Assembly (NCBI GenBank): GCA_902523615.1
Contig: CABYZW010000002.1
Span: 34,808 to 98,807 of the forward strand
Direction: 5' to 3'
DNA: 64,000 nt
Origin: an uncultured Pelagibacteraceae bacterium
GTDB lineage: Bacteria > Pseudomonadota > Alphaproteobacteria > Pelagibacterales > Pelagibacteraceae
Positions 26,266 through 35,615 of the stretch are shown here, in pieces. Positions within the stretch are counted from its first letter, which is position 1. Each line of letters opens with the position of its first letter. Below the pieces are notes generated by a model, which was not told where the DNA came from, did not search any database, and was given only the letters and a program-made list of their open reading frames with translations. The position numbers and the translations under genes were made by a program.

Positions 26266-26967
26266 ATGATTAGAAATATAATATTTTCAATATTTTTTTT
26301 TGCTGGAATAGTTTTAATCTCTTTAATTTTTTTACCTTCATTTTTTTTACCTCAAAAAGTTGTTTTATTTGGAGGTAAACTTATGGGATACTGGGCAAGT
26401 TTTTGTTTAAGATTTTTTTTATCAACTAAAATTATTATTAAAGGAAAAGAAAACATCATAAAAAATGATAAATTTTTTATAGCCTGCTCTCATCAATCAA
26501 TGTTTGAAACATTTTATCTTCAAACTATCTTTAATTCTCCAATATTTATTCTTAAAAAAGAACTTTTAAGAATTCCAATATTTGGCTGGTATTTAAAAAA
26601 AATTGGTTCTATATCAATTGAAAGAAACAAAGTAACAAAAGATAACCTTAGTTTTTTTCAGAATATTTCAAAAATGACACAAAGCTCAAATAGACCAATT
26701 ATAATTTTTCCTCAAGGAACAAGGGTTTTGCCGAATGAAAGACCACCTTTTAAAAAAGGGGTTTCTAGGATTTATCAGGAATTAGATATTTGTTGTCAAC
26801 CAGTCGCAATAAATTCAGGTTACGTCTGGCCAAAAGAAGGTTTAAAAAAAAGCCATAAGACTATAGTTATTTCAATTTTGGAACCAATTATAAATGGTCT
26901 ATCTAAAGAGGAATTCAATCGAATTATCCAAAAAAATATATATTCAGAATTGGACTTAATAAATTAA
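26266..26967 (+). CDS. 1-acyl-glycerol-3-phosphate acyltransferase (PlsC type)
   Basis: I use the ATG at 26266 (MIRNIIFS..., 233 aa); the track start at 26257 is a TTG. One or two N-terminal membrane segments precede the acyltransferase motifs: SHQSMFET (catalytic His with Glu where NHxxxxD enzymes have Asp), FGWYLKKIGSISIER and FPQGTRV. The HQSxxE variant is found in several proteobacterial PlsC/NlaA-like enzymes. It should acylate lysophosphatidate in phospholipid synthesis. The 3' end overlaps the convergent dnaN by 4 bp. Confidence 0.87.
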   Translation: MIRNIIFSIFFFAGIVLISLIFLPSFFLPQKVVLFGGKLMGYWASFCLRFFLSTKIIIKGKENIIKNDKFFIACSHQSMFETFYLQTIFNSPIFILKKELLRIPIFGWYLKKIGSISIERNKVTKDNLSFFQNISKMTQSSNRPIIIFPQGTRVLPNERPPFKKGVSRIYQELDICCQPVAINSGYVWPKEGLKKSHKTIVISILEPIINGLSKEEFNRIIQKNIYSELDLIN

Positions 26968-28076
26968 CCTTTCATTGGCATTATTACAAAAATGCTATCA
27001 AAATCTCCTGGATCTTTTATTAAAGCTGGTGAGCCAGTGTCATTAAAGAAAATTTCTATTTTATCTCCATTAAGTTGTGAAGCTACATCAATTAAATATC
27101 TAGAGTTGAAACTAATCTCAAGATCATAATCGAATTTTACTCCCAAAGTCTCTTTTCCTTCACCACTATTTGTATTATTTACAGATAAATTTAAAACATC
27201 TTTGGTAAGATGAAACTTTACGCCATCTTTTTTATCGAGCGATACAGAAGCAACTCTATCAACAGAATTTAAAAAAATTTTTAAATCAATTTCTAATTTT
27301 TTTTGATTATTTTTAGGAATAACCTGAACGTAATTAGGAAATTTTCCATCTATCAATTTTGAAATTAGGATACTATCTTTTAACTCAAACTTTATTTTTG
27401 ATTGTATATTTGAAATTTTAACTTCGCCGTCGTAATTATCCAATAATGCACATAATTGAAAGATTGTTTTTTTTGGCAAAATTATTGGTTTAAATTCTAT
27501 TTCTTGATCTAATCGTATTTTAGATATGGACATTCTATGACTGTCCGTAGCTACAGCGGTTAAGTAATTTTTATCCTCTACTTCAGTTTTATGAATATAT
27601 ATTCCACTCAAGTAATGTCGAGTTTCATCATTCGAAATGGAAAACTTACACTTGTTAAGTAATTTTAATAGTTGCTTAGATTTTATCGAAAATTCATGCT
27701 TGCTAAAATTCTCATCTGTTAAGGGAAATTCAGAAGAATTGATACAATTGAGATTAAAGTTAGATTTTTCCGACTCTAAATGTAACTTATTCTTGTCATT
27801 TAAAGTGAGTTTAATTTTTTTTCCAGAAGTAAATTTTCTTACAATATCATACATAATTGAAGAAGTAGTAGTTGTCTTTCCATCTTCTGAAACTTCTATA
27901 TTATTTAAATGATGTATAAATATTAGGTCCAAGTCTGTAGCGGTAATAGTTAAATTTGAGTTTTTGGCATCTAATAATATATTAGATAAAATTGGTAAAG
28001 TGCTCCGTTTTTCTACTATACCTTGACAGTAACTCAATGCTTGCTGAAGGTCTTGTTGATTAACACTAAATTTCAT
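26964..28076 (-). CDS. dnaN: DNA polymerase III beta sliding clamp
   Basis: 370 aa, the usual clamp length with three homologous domains. MKFSVNQQDLQQALSYCQGIVEKRSTLPILSNILLDA is the canonical start and the C-terminus ends in VIMPMKG, as clamps usually end (VMPMR/K). The clamp tethers polymerase III to DNA. The ATG lies 11 bp inside the 3' end of dnaA, giving the classic dnaA-dnaN operon. Confidence 0.97.
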   Translation of the reverse strand: MKFSVNQQDLQQALSYCQGIVEKRSTLPILSNILLDAKNSNLTITATDLDLIFIHHLNNIEVSEDGKTTTTSSIMYDIVRKFTSGKKIKLTLNDKNKLHLESEKSNFNLNCINSSEFPLTDENFSKHEFSIKSKQLLKLLNKCKFSISNDETRHYLSGIYIHKTEVEDKNYLTAVATDSHRMSISKIRLDQEIEFKPIILPKKTIFQLCALLDNYDGEVKISNIQSKIKFELKDSILISKLIDGKFPNYVQVIPKNNQKKLEIDLKIFLNSVDRVASVSLDKKDGVKFHLTKDVLNLSVNNTNSGEGKETLGVKFDYDLEISFNSRYLIDVASQLNGDKIEIFFNDTGSPALIKDPGDFDSIFVIMPMKG

Positions 28077-29475
28077 TATCTTTATTATTGTATAAAATCT
28101 GATTTTTTAATTTATTAATATTATCAACCATTTCAGTGTCTTTTTCTTTTAGTTTTTCAATAGTTTTAACTGAATGTATTATTGTTGTATGATCTCTGTT
28201 AGAAAATTCACGACCAATCTCAGGTAACGATTTTGAGGTCAATATCTTTGTTAAATATATAGCTGTTTGTCTAGGTCTAACTAAATATCTTGACCTTCTT
28301 GATGATAACATTTCATTTTTACTAATTTTAAAAAATTTACACACAAGTGTTTGAATTAGATCAATTGTTACTTTATTTTCAGCTATATTTAATAAATCCT
28401 TTAATATTACCTTAGTCTCTGCCAAGTTGGGCATTTTGTTATATATTCTTGAAAAAGACACAGTTCTATTAATTGCACCTACTAGTTCTCTAATACTTGT
28501 AGTTATTTCAGTGCTTATAAAGTCTTGTATATCTTTTGAAATTTTAATTTGATCAGGATAAAATTTATTTATCTCCTCTATTTTTTTTTCAACGAGTTTT
28601 TTTCTTAATTCATAATCCGGTTTTTGAATATCAACTACAAGACCACCAGAAAATCTAGATTTGATCCTTTCTTGTATCCTTGACAATTTATTTGGAGCTC
28701 TATCAGCTGATAATATTATTTGTGATCCTCTATCTAATAGTGCATTAAATGTATGAAAAAATTCCTCTTGCATAGCTTCCTTGCCATTCATAAATTGAAT
28801 ATCATCTATTAGCAAAACATCTGTGTTTCTAAAATATTCCTTAAATTTTACCATTTCATTTGCTTTGATTGATTTTACAAATTGATACATGAAACGTTCT
28901 GCAGAAATAAACATAACTTTCTCATTTTTTTTAAGTTCGTAACCAATAGAATTCAAAAGATGCGTTTTACCCATTCCAACACCTCCATAAATGTAAAGAG
29001 GATTATAATTTGATGATTTTTCTGAAACTTTAATTGAGGCTTCAAATGCAAGCTTATTACTTGATCCAGTTATAAAATTTTCAAATCTTTTGTTTGGGTC
29101 TATTCGATTATACTGAAGAAAAGAGTCCTTAATAAATGAGACATTCTTTTTATCTTCTATGAGATTAATGTTTGTTTCTTTATTTTTTACTTGCTCTTCA
29201 ATTTTAAACTCAATTCTTACTATTTCTTTTTTAAAGTTTTTAATTGAATGTAAAATTTGATCTAAATACCTTGAGGTAATCCAATCCCTGATAAATCTAG
29301 TTGGCACAGAAAGTAATAGATAATTGTGAAATTCTTCTACAAAAATAATCTTTTTCAGCCAACTTTCATATATATCCTCCCCTAATTTGTTTCTCATTTC
29401 CTCTTGAACCAGTGACCATTTCAGTTTTTCGGTTCCTGAATTTCTTACATCTTTATTTTTATGCGTAATACTCAT
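28066..29475 (-). CDS. dnaA: Chromosomal replication initiator protein
   Basis: 469 aa. N-terminal interaction domain is followed by the AAA+ module with Walker A YGGVGMGKTHLLN (about residue 167) and Walker B LLIDDIQFM (about 230), then DNA-binding domain IV ending with SNRDHTTIIHSVKTIE, the DnaA-box recognition signature. It opens the replication origin. The gene is upstream of dnaN; the 271-bp spacer to rpsT carries its promoter. I looked for clusters of TTATCCACA-like boxes there and saw none convincing. Confidence 0.97.
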   Translation of the reverse strand: MSITHKNKDVRNSGTEKLKWSLVQEEMRNKLGEDIYESWLKKIIFVEEFHNYLLLSVPTRFIRDWITSRYLDQILHSIKNFKKEIVRIEFKIEEQVKNKETNINLIEDKKNVSFIKDSFLQYNRIDPNKRFENFITGSSNKLAFEASIKVSEKSSNYNPLYIYGGVGMGKTHLLNSIGYELKKNEKVMFISAERFMYQFVKSIKANEMVKFKEYFRNTDVLLIDDIQFMNGKEAMQEEFFHTFNALLDRGSQIILSADRAPNKLSRIQERIKSRFSGGLVVDIQKPDYELRKKLVEKKIEEINKFYPDQIKISKDIQDFISTEITTSIRELVGAINRTVSFSRIYNKMPNLAETKVILKDLLNIAENKVTIDLIQTLVCKFFKISKNEMLSSRRSRYLVRPRQTAIYLTKILTSKSLPEIGREFSNRDHTTIIHSVKTIEKLKEKDTEMVDNINKLKNQILYNNKDNEI

Positions 29476-29746
29476 TTTGTAGGGGAGAGTTCAGTTAGAA
29501 CTATAATCAAATTATTGCAACAATTAATTTATGAGAATCAAAAAAAAATAAAATCTGGGATTGTGCTATTATTTAAACCAAAAAAAATTACATTTAAAAA
29601 AAAATTTTTATGCTACCTGCAAAATAAAATTCCTGATTGAAAAAAAATATATCAGTAATTTACTAAATCTAAATATTGTTAACGGAAAACATTACGGCAT
29701 ATATGGTGCGTATTCTTTTAGTTGATTCAACTATAAGTTTTCAAAA
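29476..29746. other. dnaA-rpsT intergenic region, no gene found
   Basis: 271 bp of very AT-rich DNA with A-runs at 29539-29547, 29580-29587 and 29597-29604. On the minus strand TTGCAA and TATAG-like hexamers near 29500-29515 could be the dnaA promoter. I see no coding frame, tRNA or clear DnaA-box array. It is the longest gene-free spacer that I found in the window. Confidence 0.6.
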
Positions 29747-30007
29747 CTATATTGTGGCTATTTTTTTAGTAATTCTTGAAACGTTTCTTGAGGCATTCTC
29801 TTTTTTAATAATTTTAGTTTTCGCAATTTTCATTAACTCTGAATTCAACTTGGGTAAGAATTTGAGAGCCTCACTTTTTTTCTTTCCATCTATTAGCATA
29901 TTCATTTTCTTCAAAACATTTTTATATCTACTTTTTCTAGCTTTATTTACAGCGGTTTGTTTTGAAATTCTTCTGATACGTTTAATTGCTGATTTTGTAT
30001 TTGCCAT
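29747..30007 (-). CDS. rpsT: 30S ribosomal protein S20
   Basis: Start trimmed to the ATG at 30007, giving MANTKSAIKRIRRISKQTAVNKARKS, the canonical S20 N-terminus; the ORF-track extension of 12 residues is spacer. The resulting 86 aa is normal, basic and helical. S20 binds 16S rRNA early in small-subunit assembly. Position between mutM and dnaA is standard in alphaproteobacteria. Confidence 0.97.
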   Translation of the reverse strand: MANTKSAIKRIRRISKQTAVNKARKSRYKNVLKKMNMLIDGKKKSEALKFLPKLNSELMKIAKTKIIKKENASRNVSRITKKIATI

Positions 30008-30055
30008 GGGCAGGGATATAACTTGAGAATTGATATTGGTCAATCAAATAATTAA

Positions 30056-30919
30056 TCATTTTTGACAACAATTACAAAAAAAAGTCGACCTATTTGAAAC
30101 ATTTTTTTTTTGAATAATTCCACTACACTTATATTCTCTACAATCAAACCCTTCACGATTATAAACTTTAAAAATTTTTTGAAAATTTCCTTTTATTCCT
30201 GATGTATTTTTAAAATCTCTTATACTCGAACCTCCTTTTTTTATTGCCTTGGAAAGAACTTTCTTGCAATTTACAATAATTTTTTTGCACTCACTTTTTG
30301 TTAATTTACTAGCATTCTTTAATGGATTAATTTTACTCAAAAATAGAATTTCACTTGCATAAATATTTCCAATACCTGATACAAAATTTTGATCTAAAAG
30401 AAAATTTTTGATATTCTTTTTTTTATTTCTAAAAAAAAAATATATATAATCAATGTTAAATTTTTTATCAAATGGTTCTGGTCCTAAATGTTGTAATCTT
30501 TTTTTTAAAGAGTTTGAATTATTGATTATTTGAATGAAACCAAATCTTCTTGGATCATTATAGACAATCTTTAAGTTGTTGAAAATTATCTCCACATGAT
30601 TATGTTTCATTGGCAAAAGAGGTGAATTATAAAAACTTGTATTAGTTAAAGAACTTTTTTTATTATTATAAATAAGATGAATAGTTCCTGACATTCCAAG
30701 GTGTAACAAGCAATAACTTTTATTAGATAAACAAAAGATTATATATTTTGAAAATCTTTTGATATTTATTATCTTTTTATCTTCTAATAAGCTTTTAAAA
30801 TTCTTAGGTATTTTAAATCTTAAATTTCTATTTCTAATTATTACTTTTTTTACCTTTTTTTGTTTAATTTTTTTATTTAGTGATTGTCTTACTATTTCTA
30901 CTTCTGGTAATTCTGGCAT
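30056..30919 (-). CDS. mutM: Formamidopyrimidine-DNA glycosylase
   Basis: 287 aa. MPELPEVEIVRQSL supplies the catalytic Pro1/Glu2 after Met removal. The helix-two-turn-helix region LLDQNFVSGIGNIYASEILF is near residue 170 and the C-terminus has the four-cysteine zinc finger CREYKCSGI...FFCNCC. The enzyme removes 8-oxoguanine and starts base-excision repair. It is divergent from ubiE with about 29 bp between starts and 48 bp upstream of rpsT. Confidence 0.96.
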   Translation of the reverse strand: MPELPEVEIVRQSLNKKIKQKKVKKVIIRNRNLRFKIPKNFKSLLEDKKIINIKRFSKYIIFCLSNKSYCLLHLGMSGTIHLIYNNKKSSLTNTSFYNSPLLPMKHNHVEIIFNNLKIVYNDPRRFGFIQIINNSNSLKKRLQHLGPEPFDKKFNIDYIYFFFRNKKKNIKNFLLDQNFVSGIGNIYASEILFLSKINPLKNASKLTKSECKKIIVNCKKVLSKAIKKGGSSIRDFKNTSGIKGNFQKIFKVYNREGFDCREYKCSGIIQKKNVSNRSTFFCNCCQK

Positions 30920-30948
30920 TTAATACTATATTCAAGTTATATTTTTTT

Positions 30949-31653
30949 ATGTATCAATATTTACAAAATAAAAAAGGTCTTGTGCAAAATGTTTTTGATA
31001 AGGTTTACAATCAATACGACCTTATGAATGACGTTATGTCCCTTGGAATTCATCGATTATGGAAAAAAAATCTAATAAATATGATGAATCCATCTCCTAA
31101 CCAAAAATTGATAGATGTTGCATGTGGTACTGGAGATATAGCTAAACTTTACTTAAATAATGTTAATAAAAAATCTCAAATAACTTGCCTGGATCCAAAT
31201 AAAGGTATGGTAAATAAAGGAAAAAAAAAATTAAACGAATTTAAAAATTTAAATTGGATTATTGCACCAGCTGAGAAAATCCCATTATCTGATAATTCAT
31301 TTGATTTTTATACTATTAGTTTTGGATTACGAAATACTAAAAATCTTAACAAAGTCTTATCAGAGGCTTATCGAATATTAAAACCTGGTGGTCGATATTT
31401 ATGTCTTGAATTTTCAAAAATTCAAAATTCAAATTTAGAATTTATTTACAAAAATTACTCAAAAATAATACCGTTAATTGGTAAATTAGTCGTAGGTGAA
31501 AAAGAACCATACGAATATCTAATCAGAAGTATCGAGAGTTTTTTAAGTCAAGATGAATTGATTACTTTAATGAAAAAAAACGGTTTTGAAAATTGTGTTT
31601 ATAGAAATTTATCAGGGGGAATAGTTTCAATACATAGCGGATGGAAAATTTAA
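30949..31653 (+). CDS. ubiE: Ubiquinone biosynthesis C-methyltransferase
   Basis: The track ORF starts inside mutM; I use the ATG at 30949 (MYQYLQNKKGLVQNVFDKVYNQYDLMNDVMSLG), 234 aa. SAM-binding motif I is VACGTGDIAK near residue 60; the C-terminal signature ...GGIVSIHSGWKI is that of UbiE/COQ5. It methylates the quinone ring in ubiquinone synthesis. Its stop shares one base with the ubiB start (TAATG). Confidence 0.96.
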   Translation: MYQYLQNKKGLVQNVFDKVYNQYDLMNDVMSLGIHRLWKKNLINMMNPSPNQKLIDVACGTGDIAKLYLNNVNKKSQITCLDPNKGMVNKGKKKLNEFKNLNWIIAPAEKIPLSDNSFDFYTISFGLRNTKNLNKVLSEAYRILKPGGRYLCLEFSKIQNSNLEFIYKNYSKIIPLIGKLVVGEKEPYEYLIRSIESFLSQDELITLMKKNGFENCVYRNLSGGIVSIHSGWKI

Positions 31654-33221
31654 TGATAAAAAAAATAATTACGCTATTTAGAATAGGAAGAAAAATTGCT
31701 AAATCAGATATACTAAATATTACTTCGAAATTTAAAAAGCCACCCTTAATAATAAAAATTCTGTTTAGAATTTTATCTTTTTCTCTGACATCTAAAAAAA
31801 ATATAGATGTTAATAAAGATGAAGGTGAAAGATTATCAAGCTCTTTAGAGTCTATGGGAACCACTTTTATTAAACTTGGTCAATTTCTAGCTACGAGGCC
31901 TGATATTATTGGTGAGGCGTTATCTAAAAAGCTTGAAAACCTTCAAGACAAACTACCTCCATTTTCATTACTTCAAGCTAAGGAAATAATTAAAAATGAT
32001 TTAGGAGAAGAAACTTATAATTCAATTATTGACTTAAGTGAACCAGTTGCTGCGGCCTCAATAGCTCAAGTCCATAAAGCTCAGATTAATGATAACGGTA
32101 CAATTAAAGAAGTAGCAATCAAAATTTTAAGACCCAATATTAAAAAAATCTTTAACGAGGAAATAGATGCAATTATGCTTTTTGCTTTTTTAGTAGAGTC
32201 TTTAATTAAAAAAACCCAAAGACTAAAATTAATTGAGGTAGTTTTTTTGTTAAAAGAAATAACAAATCTAGAAATGGATTTAAGATTTGAAGCAGCGGCA
32301 GCAAACGAATATGCAGAAAATACTAAGAACGATGTTGGATTTAGAGTGCCAAAGATATATTGGAATTATACAAGCGAAAATGTGATGACATTGGATTGGA
32401 TAAATGGAGTTTCAATAAGAGAAACTGAAGAACTTAAAAGAAGAAATTTGAATACTAGTAAAATTGCTGAAGATATAATACAAAATTTCTTAAGGCATGC
32501 TGTTAGAGATGGATTTTTTCATGCTGATATGCATCAAGGCAACATATTTATTGATGACGATGGTCATATTGTACCTATAGATTTTGGAATAATGGGAAGA
32601 CTAGATAAAATGAGTAAAAGATTTTTAGCCGAAATATTGTTTGGATTTATTCAAAGAGACTATCGAAAAGTTGCTGAAGTACATTTGGTTGCAGGATTAG
32701 TTCCTAAAAACGTTCAAATTGATGATTTAGCTCAGGCTCTAAGATCAATAGGAGAGCCAATTTTTGGTCAAGCTGTTAAAGATATTTCTGGTGGAAAATT
32801 ATTAAAACAATTATTTGATGTTACTGAAAAATTTAATATGCAAACTCAACCTCAGCTTCTAATGTTACAAAAAACAATGGTTGTAGTAGAAGGAGTTGCC
32901 AGAAAATTAAATCCCAATACTAACATTTGGATAACATCAAAACCCGTTCTTGAAAATTGGTTAAAAGAAACTAAAGACCCAAGAACAACTATTAGTGAAA
33001 CAATCCAAAGTACAACAGAGGTAATTAAAAAATTGCCTGAGTTTCCAGAAATAATGGATAAGGCCAATCAAGCTCTTACTTATTTAGCTAGTGGACAAAT
33101 CCCTCAAAATTCAAATTCATATACTGCGTTAAATACGAAAAAAACAGAGATGATAGCTTTTAGAAATCAGTCTTTAATAGGTTTATTAGTCCTTGTAATT
33201 TTTGGACTATTGGTATTTTAA
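31653..33221 (+). CDS. ubiB: UbiB-family atypical kinase/ATPase for ubiquinone synthesis
   Basis: The ATG at 31653 (MIKKIITLFRIGRK, 522 aa) overlaps the ubiE stop by one base and is preferred to the track start four codons upstream. Family motifs present: FIKLGQFLATRPD (KxGQ), the Ala-rich loop VAAASIAQVHKA, and HADMHQGNIFI with IDFGIMGR for metal binding. A hydrophobic C-terminal segment (LIGLLVLVIFGLLVF) anchors it in the membrane. UbiB supports ubiquinone synthesis by an ATPase activity. Third in the conserved mutM/ubiE/ubiB/coaBC/dut set. Confidence 0.95.
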   Translation: MIKKIITLFRIGRKIAKSDILNITSKFKKPPLIIKILFRILSFSLTSKKNIDVNKDEGERLSSSLESMGTTFIKLGQFLATRPDIIGEALSKKLENLQDKLPPFSLLQAKEIIKNDLGEETYNSIIDLSEPVAAASIAQVHKAQINDNGTIKEVAIKILRPNIKKIFNEEIDAIMLFAFLVESLIKKTQRLKLIEVVFLLKEITNLEMDLRFEAAAANEYAENTKNDVGFRVPKIYWNYTSENVMTLDWINGVSIRETEELKRRNLNTSKIAEDIIQNFLRHAVRDGFFHADMHQGNIFIDDDGHIVPIDFGIMGRLDKMSKRFLAEILFGFIQRDYRKVAEVHLVAGLVPKNVQIDDLAQALRSIGEPIFGQAVKDISGGKLLKQLFDVTEKFNMQTQPQLLMLQKTMVVVEGVARKLNPNTNIWITSKPVLENWLKETKDPRTTISETIQSTTEVIKKLPEFPEIMDKANQALTYLASGQIPQNSNSYTALNTKKTEMIAFRNQSLIGLLVLVIFGLLVF

Positions 33222-33229
33222 TTAAATCA

Positions 33230-34435
33230 ATGAAAGATTTATCAAATAAAAAAATTCTATTTATTATTTGTGGTGGTATATCTGCATATAAATGCCTTGA
33301 AACAATTAGACTATTTAAAAAAAATAATGCTAAAATTAAAACCATTCTTACAAAGAGTGCTAAAGAGTTTGTAACCCCTTTGTCTGTTTCATCTTTATCT
33401 CAAGGCAAAGTTTATGATGACTTGTTTAATTTAGAAAATGAGTCAGAAATGGATCATATTTCTTTATCAAGATGGGCTGATGTAATAGTGGTTGCTCCTG
33501 CTACAGCTAATACGATATCAAAATTAAGCCAAGGATCTGCGGAAGAATTAGCCTCAACTGTAATTCTTGCATCTAATAAACCAGTATTTTTAGCTCCAGC
33601 AATGAATGTTCAAATGTGGGAACATCAATCGACAAAAAACAATCTAAAGATTTTGAAAAACTACGGATATAAACTGATAGGTCCTGAAATTGGTGATATG
33701 GCATGTGGAGAATACGGTGAAGGTAAAATGTCAGAACCATTAGATATTTTTAATCAAGTGAAAGAATTTTTATCTTTAAAGTTTAAAAATAAAAAAATAA
33801 AAGCATTGGTCACTGCTGGACCAACAAACGAGCATATAGATCCAGTACGATTTATAACAAATAAATCTAGCGGAAAACAAGGTTATGAGATAGCAAAATG
33901 CCTATCTCGGAGGGGTTTTCAAACAACACTGATATCAGGGCCCACAAACTTGAAGATTAATGAAAATGTAAATTTGATAAAGGTTGAAACTGCAGAAGAA
34001 ATGTTAAGGGCTACTCAACAAAATTTACCAACAGATATTGCAATATTTGCTGCTGCTGTTGCTGACTACAAGTTAAATAAAAAAAATTATGATAAAATTA
34101 AAAAAAAAGATAATCTAACATTAAATTTAGAACAAAATATAGATATATTAAATTATGTTGCTAACCATAACTCCATGAGACCAAATTTAGTGATAGGTTT
34201 TGCAGCAGAAACATCTAATTTAGAGGAAAATGCAGTTTATAAACTAAAAAATAAAAATTGTGACTGGATTATAGCCAATGATGTATCAAAAAAAGATATT
34301 GGGTTTGAGTCTGATTATAATGAAATTACTATTCATTATAAAAATCCCTCTTATAAAAAAGAGTGGCTTTCATTAAGAAAGAAATCAGAAATATCCGAAG
34401 AAATTGTGAATAGGATAGTTGCTCAAATTAATTAA
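33230..34435 (+). CDS. coaBC: Bifunctional phosphopantothenoylcysteine decarboxylase/synthetase
   Basis: 401 aa with both halves. CoaC part (1-185): IICGGISAYKCLE, the FMN-binding PATANTISKL, the APAMNVQMW motif and MACGEYGEGKM with the catalytic Cys. CoaB part (from about 190): VTAGPTNEHIDPVRFITNKSSGKQGYE and AAVADYK. Together they turn phosphopantothenate and cysteine into phosphopantetheine for coenzyme A. The stop overlaps the dut start by one base. Confidence 0.96.
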   Translation: MKDLSNKKILFIICGGISAYKCLETIRLFKKNNAKIKTILTKSAKEFVTPLSVSSLSQGKVYDDLFNLENESEMDHISLSRWADVIVVAPATANTISKLSQGSAEELASTVILASNKPVFLAPAMNVQMWEHQSTKNNLKILKNYGYKLIGPEIGDMACGEYGEGKMSEPLDIFNQVKEFLSLKFKNKKIKALVTAGPTNEHIDPVRFITNKSSGKQGYEIAKCLSRRGFQTTLISGPTNLKINENVNLIKVETAEEMLRATQQNLPTDIAIFAAAVADYKLNKKNYDKIKKKDNLTLNLEQNIDILNYVANHNSMRPNLVIGFAAETSNLEENAVYKLKNKNCDWIIANDVSKKDIGFESDYNEITIHYKNPSYKKEWLSLRKKSEISEEIVNRIVAQIN

Positions 34436-34872
34436 TGGTCAAGGTATTAATAAAAAAATTAAATCCAAAGGTTAGACTGCCAGAGTATAAAACAATTGGT
34501 GCTTCTGGAATGGATCTCTCTGCATTTCTTGAAAAACCCTTAATAATTAAATCAAAATCGTCATCATTAATTTCTACTGGATTATCTGTTGCCTTCTCAG
34601 AAGATTACGAAATTCAAATAAGACCAAGATCCGGTTTAGCTCTAAAAAATAATATAACTGTTTTAAACACCCCAGGAACAATAGACAGTGACTATCGAGG
34701 TGAAATTAAGGTAATTATTTACAATCATGGAGATGAAGATTTTATCATTAATGACGGTGATCGTATTGCTCAAATGATATTATCTCCAGTTACAAAAATA
34801 GAATTAAATGAAGTAGATAATTTGCCTGAAACAATAAGAGGAAAAGGTGGATTTGGTTCAACTAATAAATGA
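34435..34872 (+). CDS. dut: Deoxyuridine 5'-triphosphate nucleotidohydrolase
   Basis: 145 aa. All five trimeric dUTPase motifs are readable: ASGMDLSA, RPRSGLALK, GTIDSDYRGEI, GDRIAQMIL and the flexible C-terminal GKGGFGSTN. The enzyme hydrolyses dUTP to dUMP, keeping uracil out of DNA. It overlaps coaBC by one base and the next gene by 4 bp. Placement after coaBC is typical. Confidence 0.97.
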   Translation: MVKVLIKKLNPKVRLPEYKTIGASGMDLSAFLEKPLIIKSKSSSLISTGLSVAFSEDYEIQIRPRSGLALKNNITVLNTPGTIDSDYRGEIKVIIYNHGDEDFIINDGDRIAQMILSPVTKIELNEVDNLPETIRGKGGFGSTNK

Positions 34873-35615
34873 ATTCAAAATTAAACAAAGAACAAATTGA
34901 GAGATTTTCGAGACAGATTATTTTAAAAAATATTGGTCCATCAGGTCAAGAAAAAATTATAAATTCAAAAATATTAATCGTAGGCATGGGTGGCCTAGGA
35001 TGTCCAGTTGCTGAATTTTTAACAAGAGCAGGAGTAGGCTCTTTAGGTATTATTGACTCGGATAATGTTGATTTATCAAACATTCATCGACAAAGTCTTT
35101 ATGAGACTGATGATTTAACAAAGTCCAAAGTAATTGTAGCACAAAAAAAATTAAAAAAAATCAATTCAAAAACAAAAATTATTACTTATAAAATTAGACT
35201 AAATAAAAATAATTGTCCAAGAATTTTAAAAAAATACGATTTTATTGTAGATGGTTCTGATAACTTTAAAACTAAATTTTTAGTTAATGACTTTTGCAAG
35301 AAAACAAAAAAATTTCTCGTAACAGCTGCTATCAGTAAATTTGATGGACATGTATTTACTTTTGATTTTAAAGATAAAAAAACTCCATGTATAAGAAGTT
35401 TTTTTCAAGAAAGAGAGGTATCGGACGAAATATTGAATTGTGAATACGAAGGAATTTTAGGAACTGTAGCAGGTATTATTGGGACCATTCAAGCTAATGA
35501 AATTTTAAAGAAAATTTTGAATATCGGAAAAAATTTGAATGGATCTATTCTGATTTTAGATTTACTAAATTTGGAATTCAGAAAAGTAAAACTAAAAAAA
35601 ATTAAAAATGTTTAG
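34869..35615 (+). CDS. MoeB/ThiF-family adenylyltransferase lacking zinc cysteines
   Basis: 248 aa E1-like enzyme. ATP-binding GMGGLGCPVAEFLTRAGVG is near residue 38, SNIHRQSLY near 78 and DGSDNFKTKFLVND near 120. The family adenylates the C-terminus of MoaD or ThiS sulfur carriers. Where typical MoeB has C-x-x-C it reads PCIRSFF, and the C-terminal CxxC is absent (protein ends KLKKIKNV), so the structural zinc site seems lost. The likely catalytic Cys in NCEYEGILG is kept. No moaD or thiS is nearby, so the carrier is unknown. Confidence 0.85.
   Translation: MNSKLNKEQIERFSRQIILKNIGPSGQEKIINSKILIVGMGGLGCPVAEFLTRAGVGSLGIIDSDNVDLSNIHRQSLYETDDLTKSKVIVAQKKLKKINSKTKIITYKIRLNKNNCPRILKKYDFIVDGSDNFKTKFLVNDFCKKTKKFLVTAAISKFDGHVFTFDFKDKKTPCIRSFFQEREVSDEILNCEYEGILGTVAGIIGTIQANEILKKILNIGKNLNGSILILDLLNLEFRKVKLKKIKNV

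Noticed and set aside
29476-29746. Replication origin in the dnaA-rpsT spacer
   Set aside because: A-tracts only; no cluster of DnaA-box-like nonamers could be read.
29676-30026. 116-aa plus-strand membrane-like ORF over rpsT
   Set aside because: Antisense of ribosomal protein S20, which is unmistakable on the other strand.
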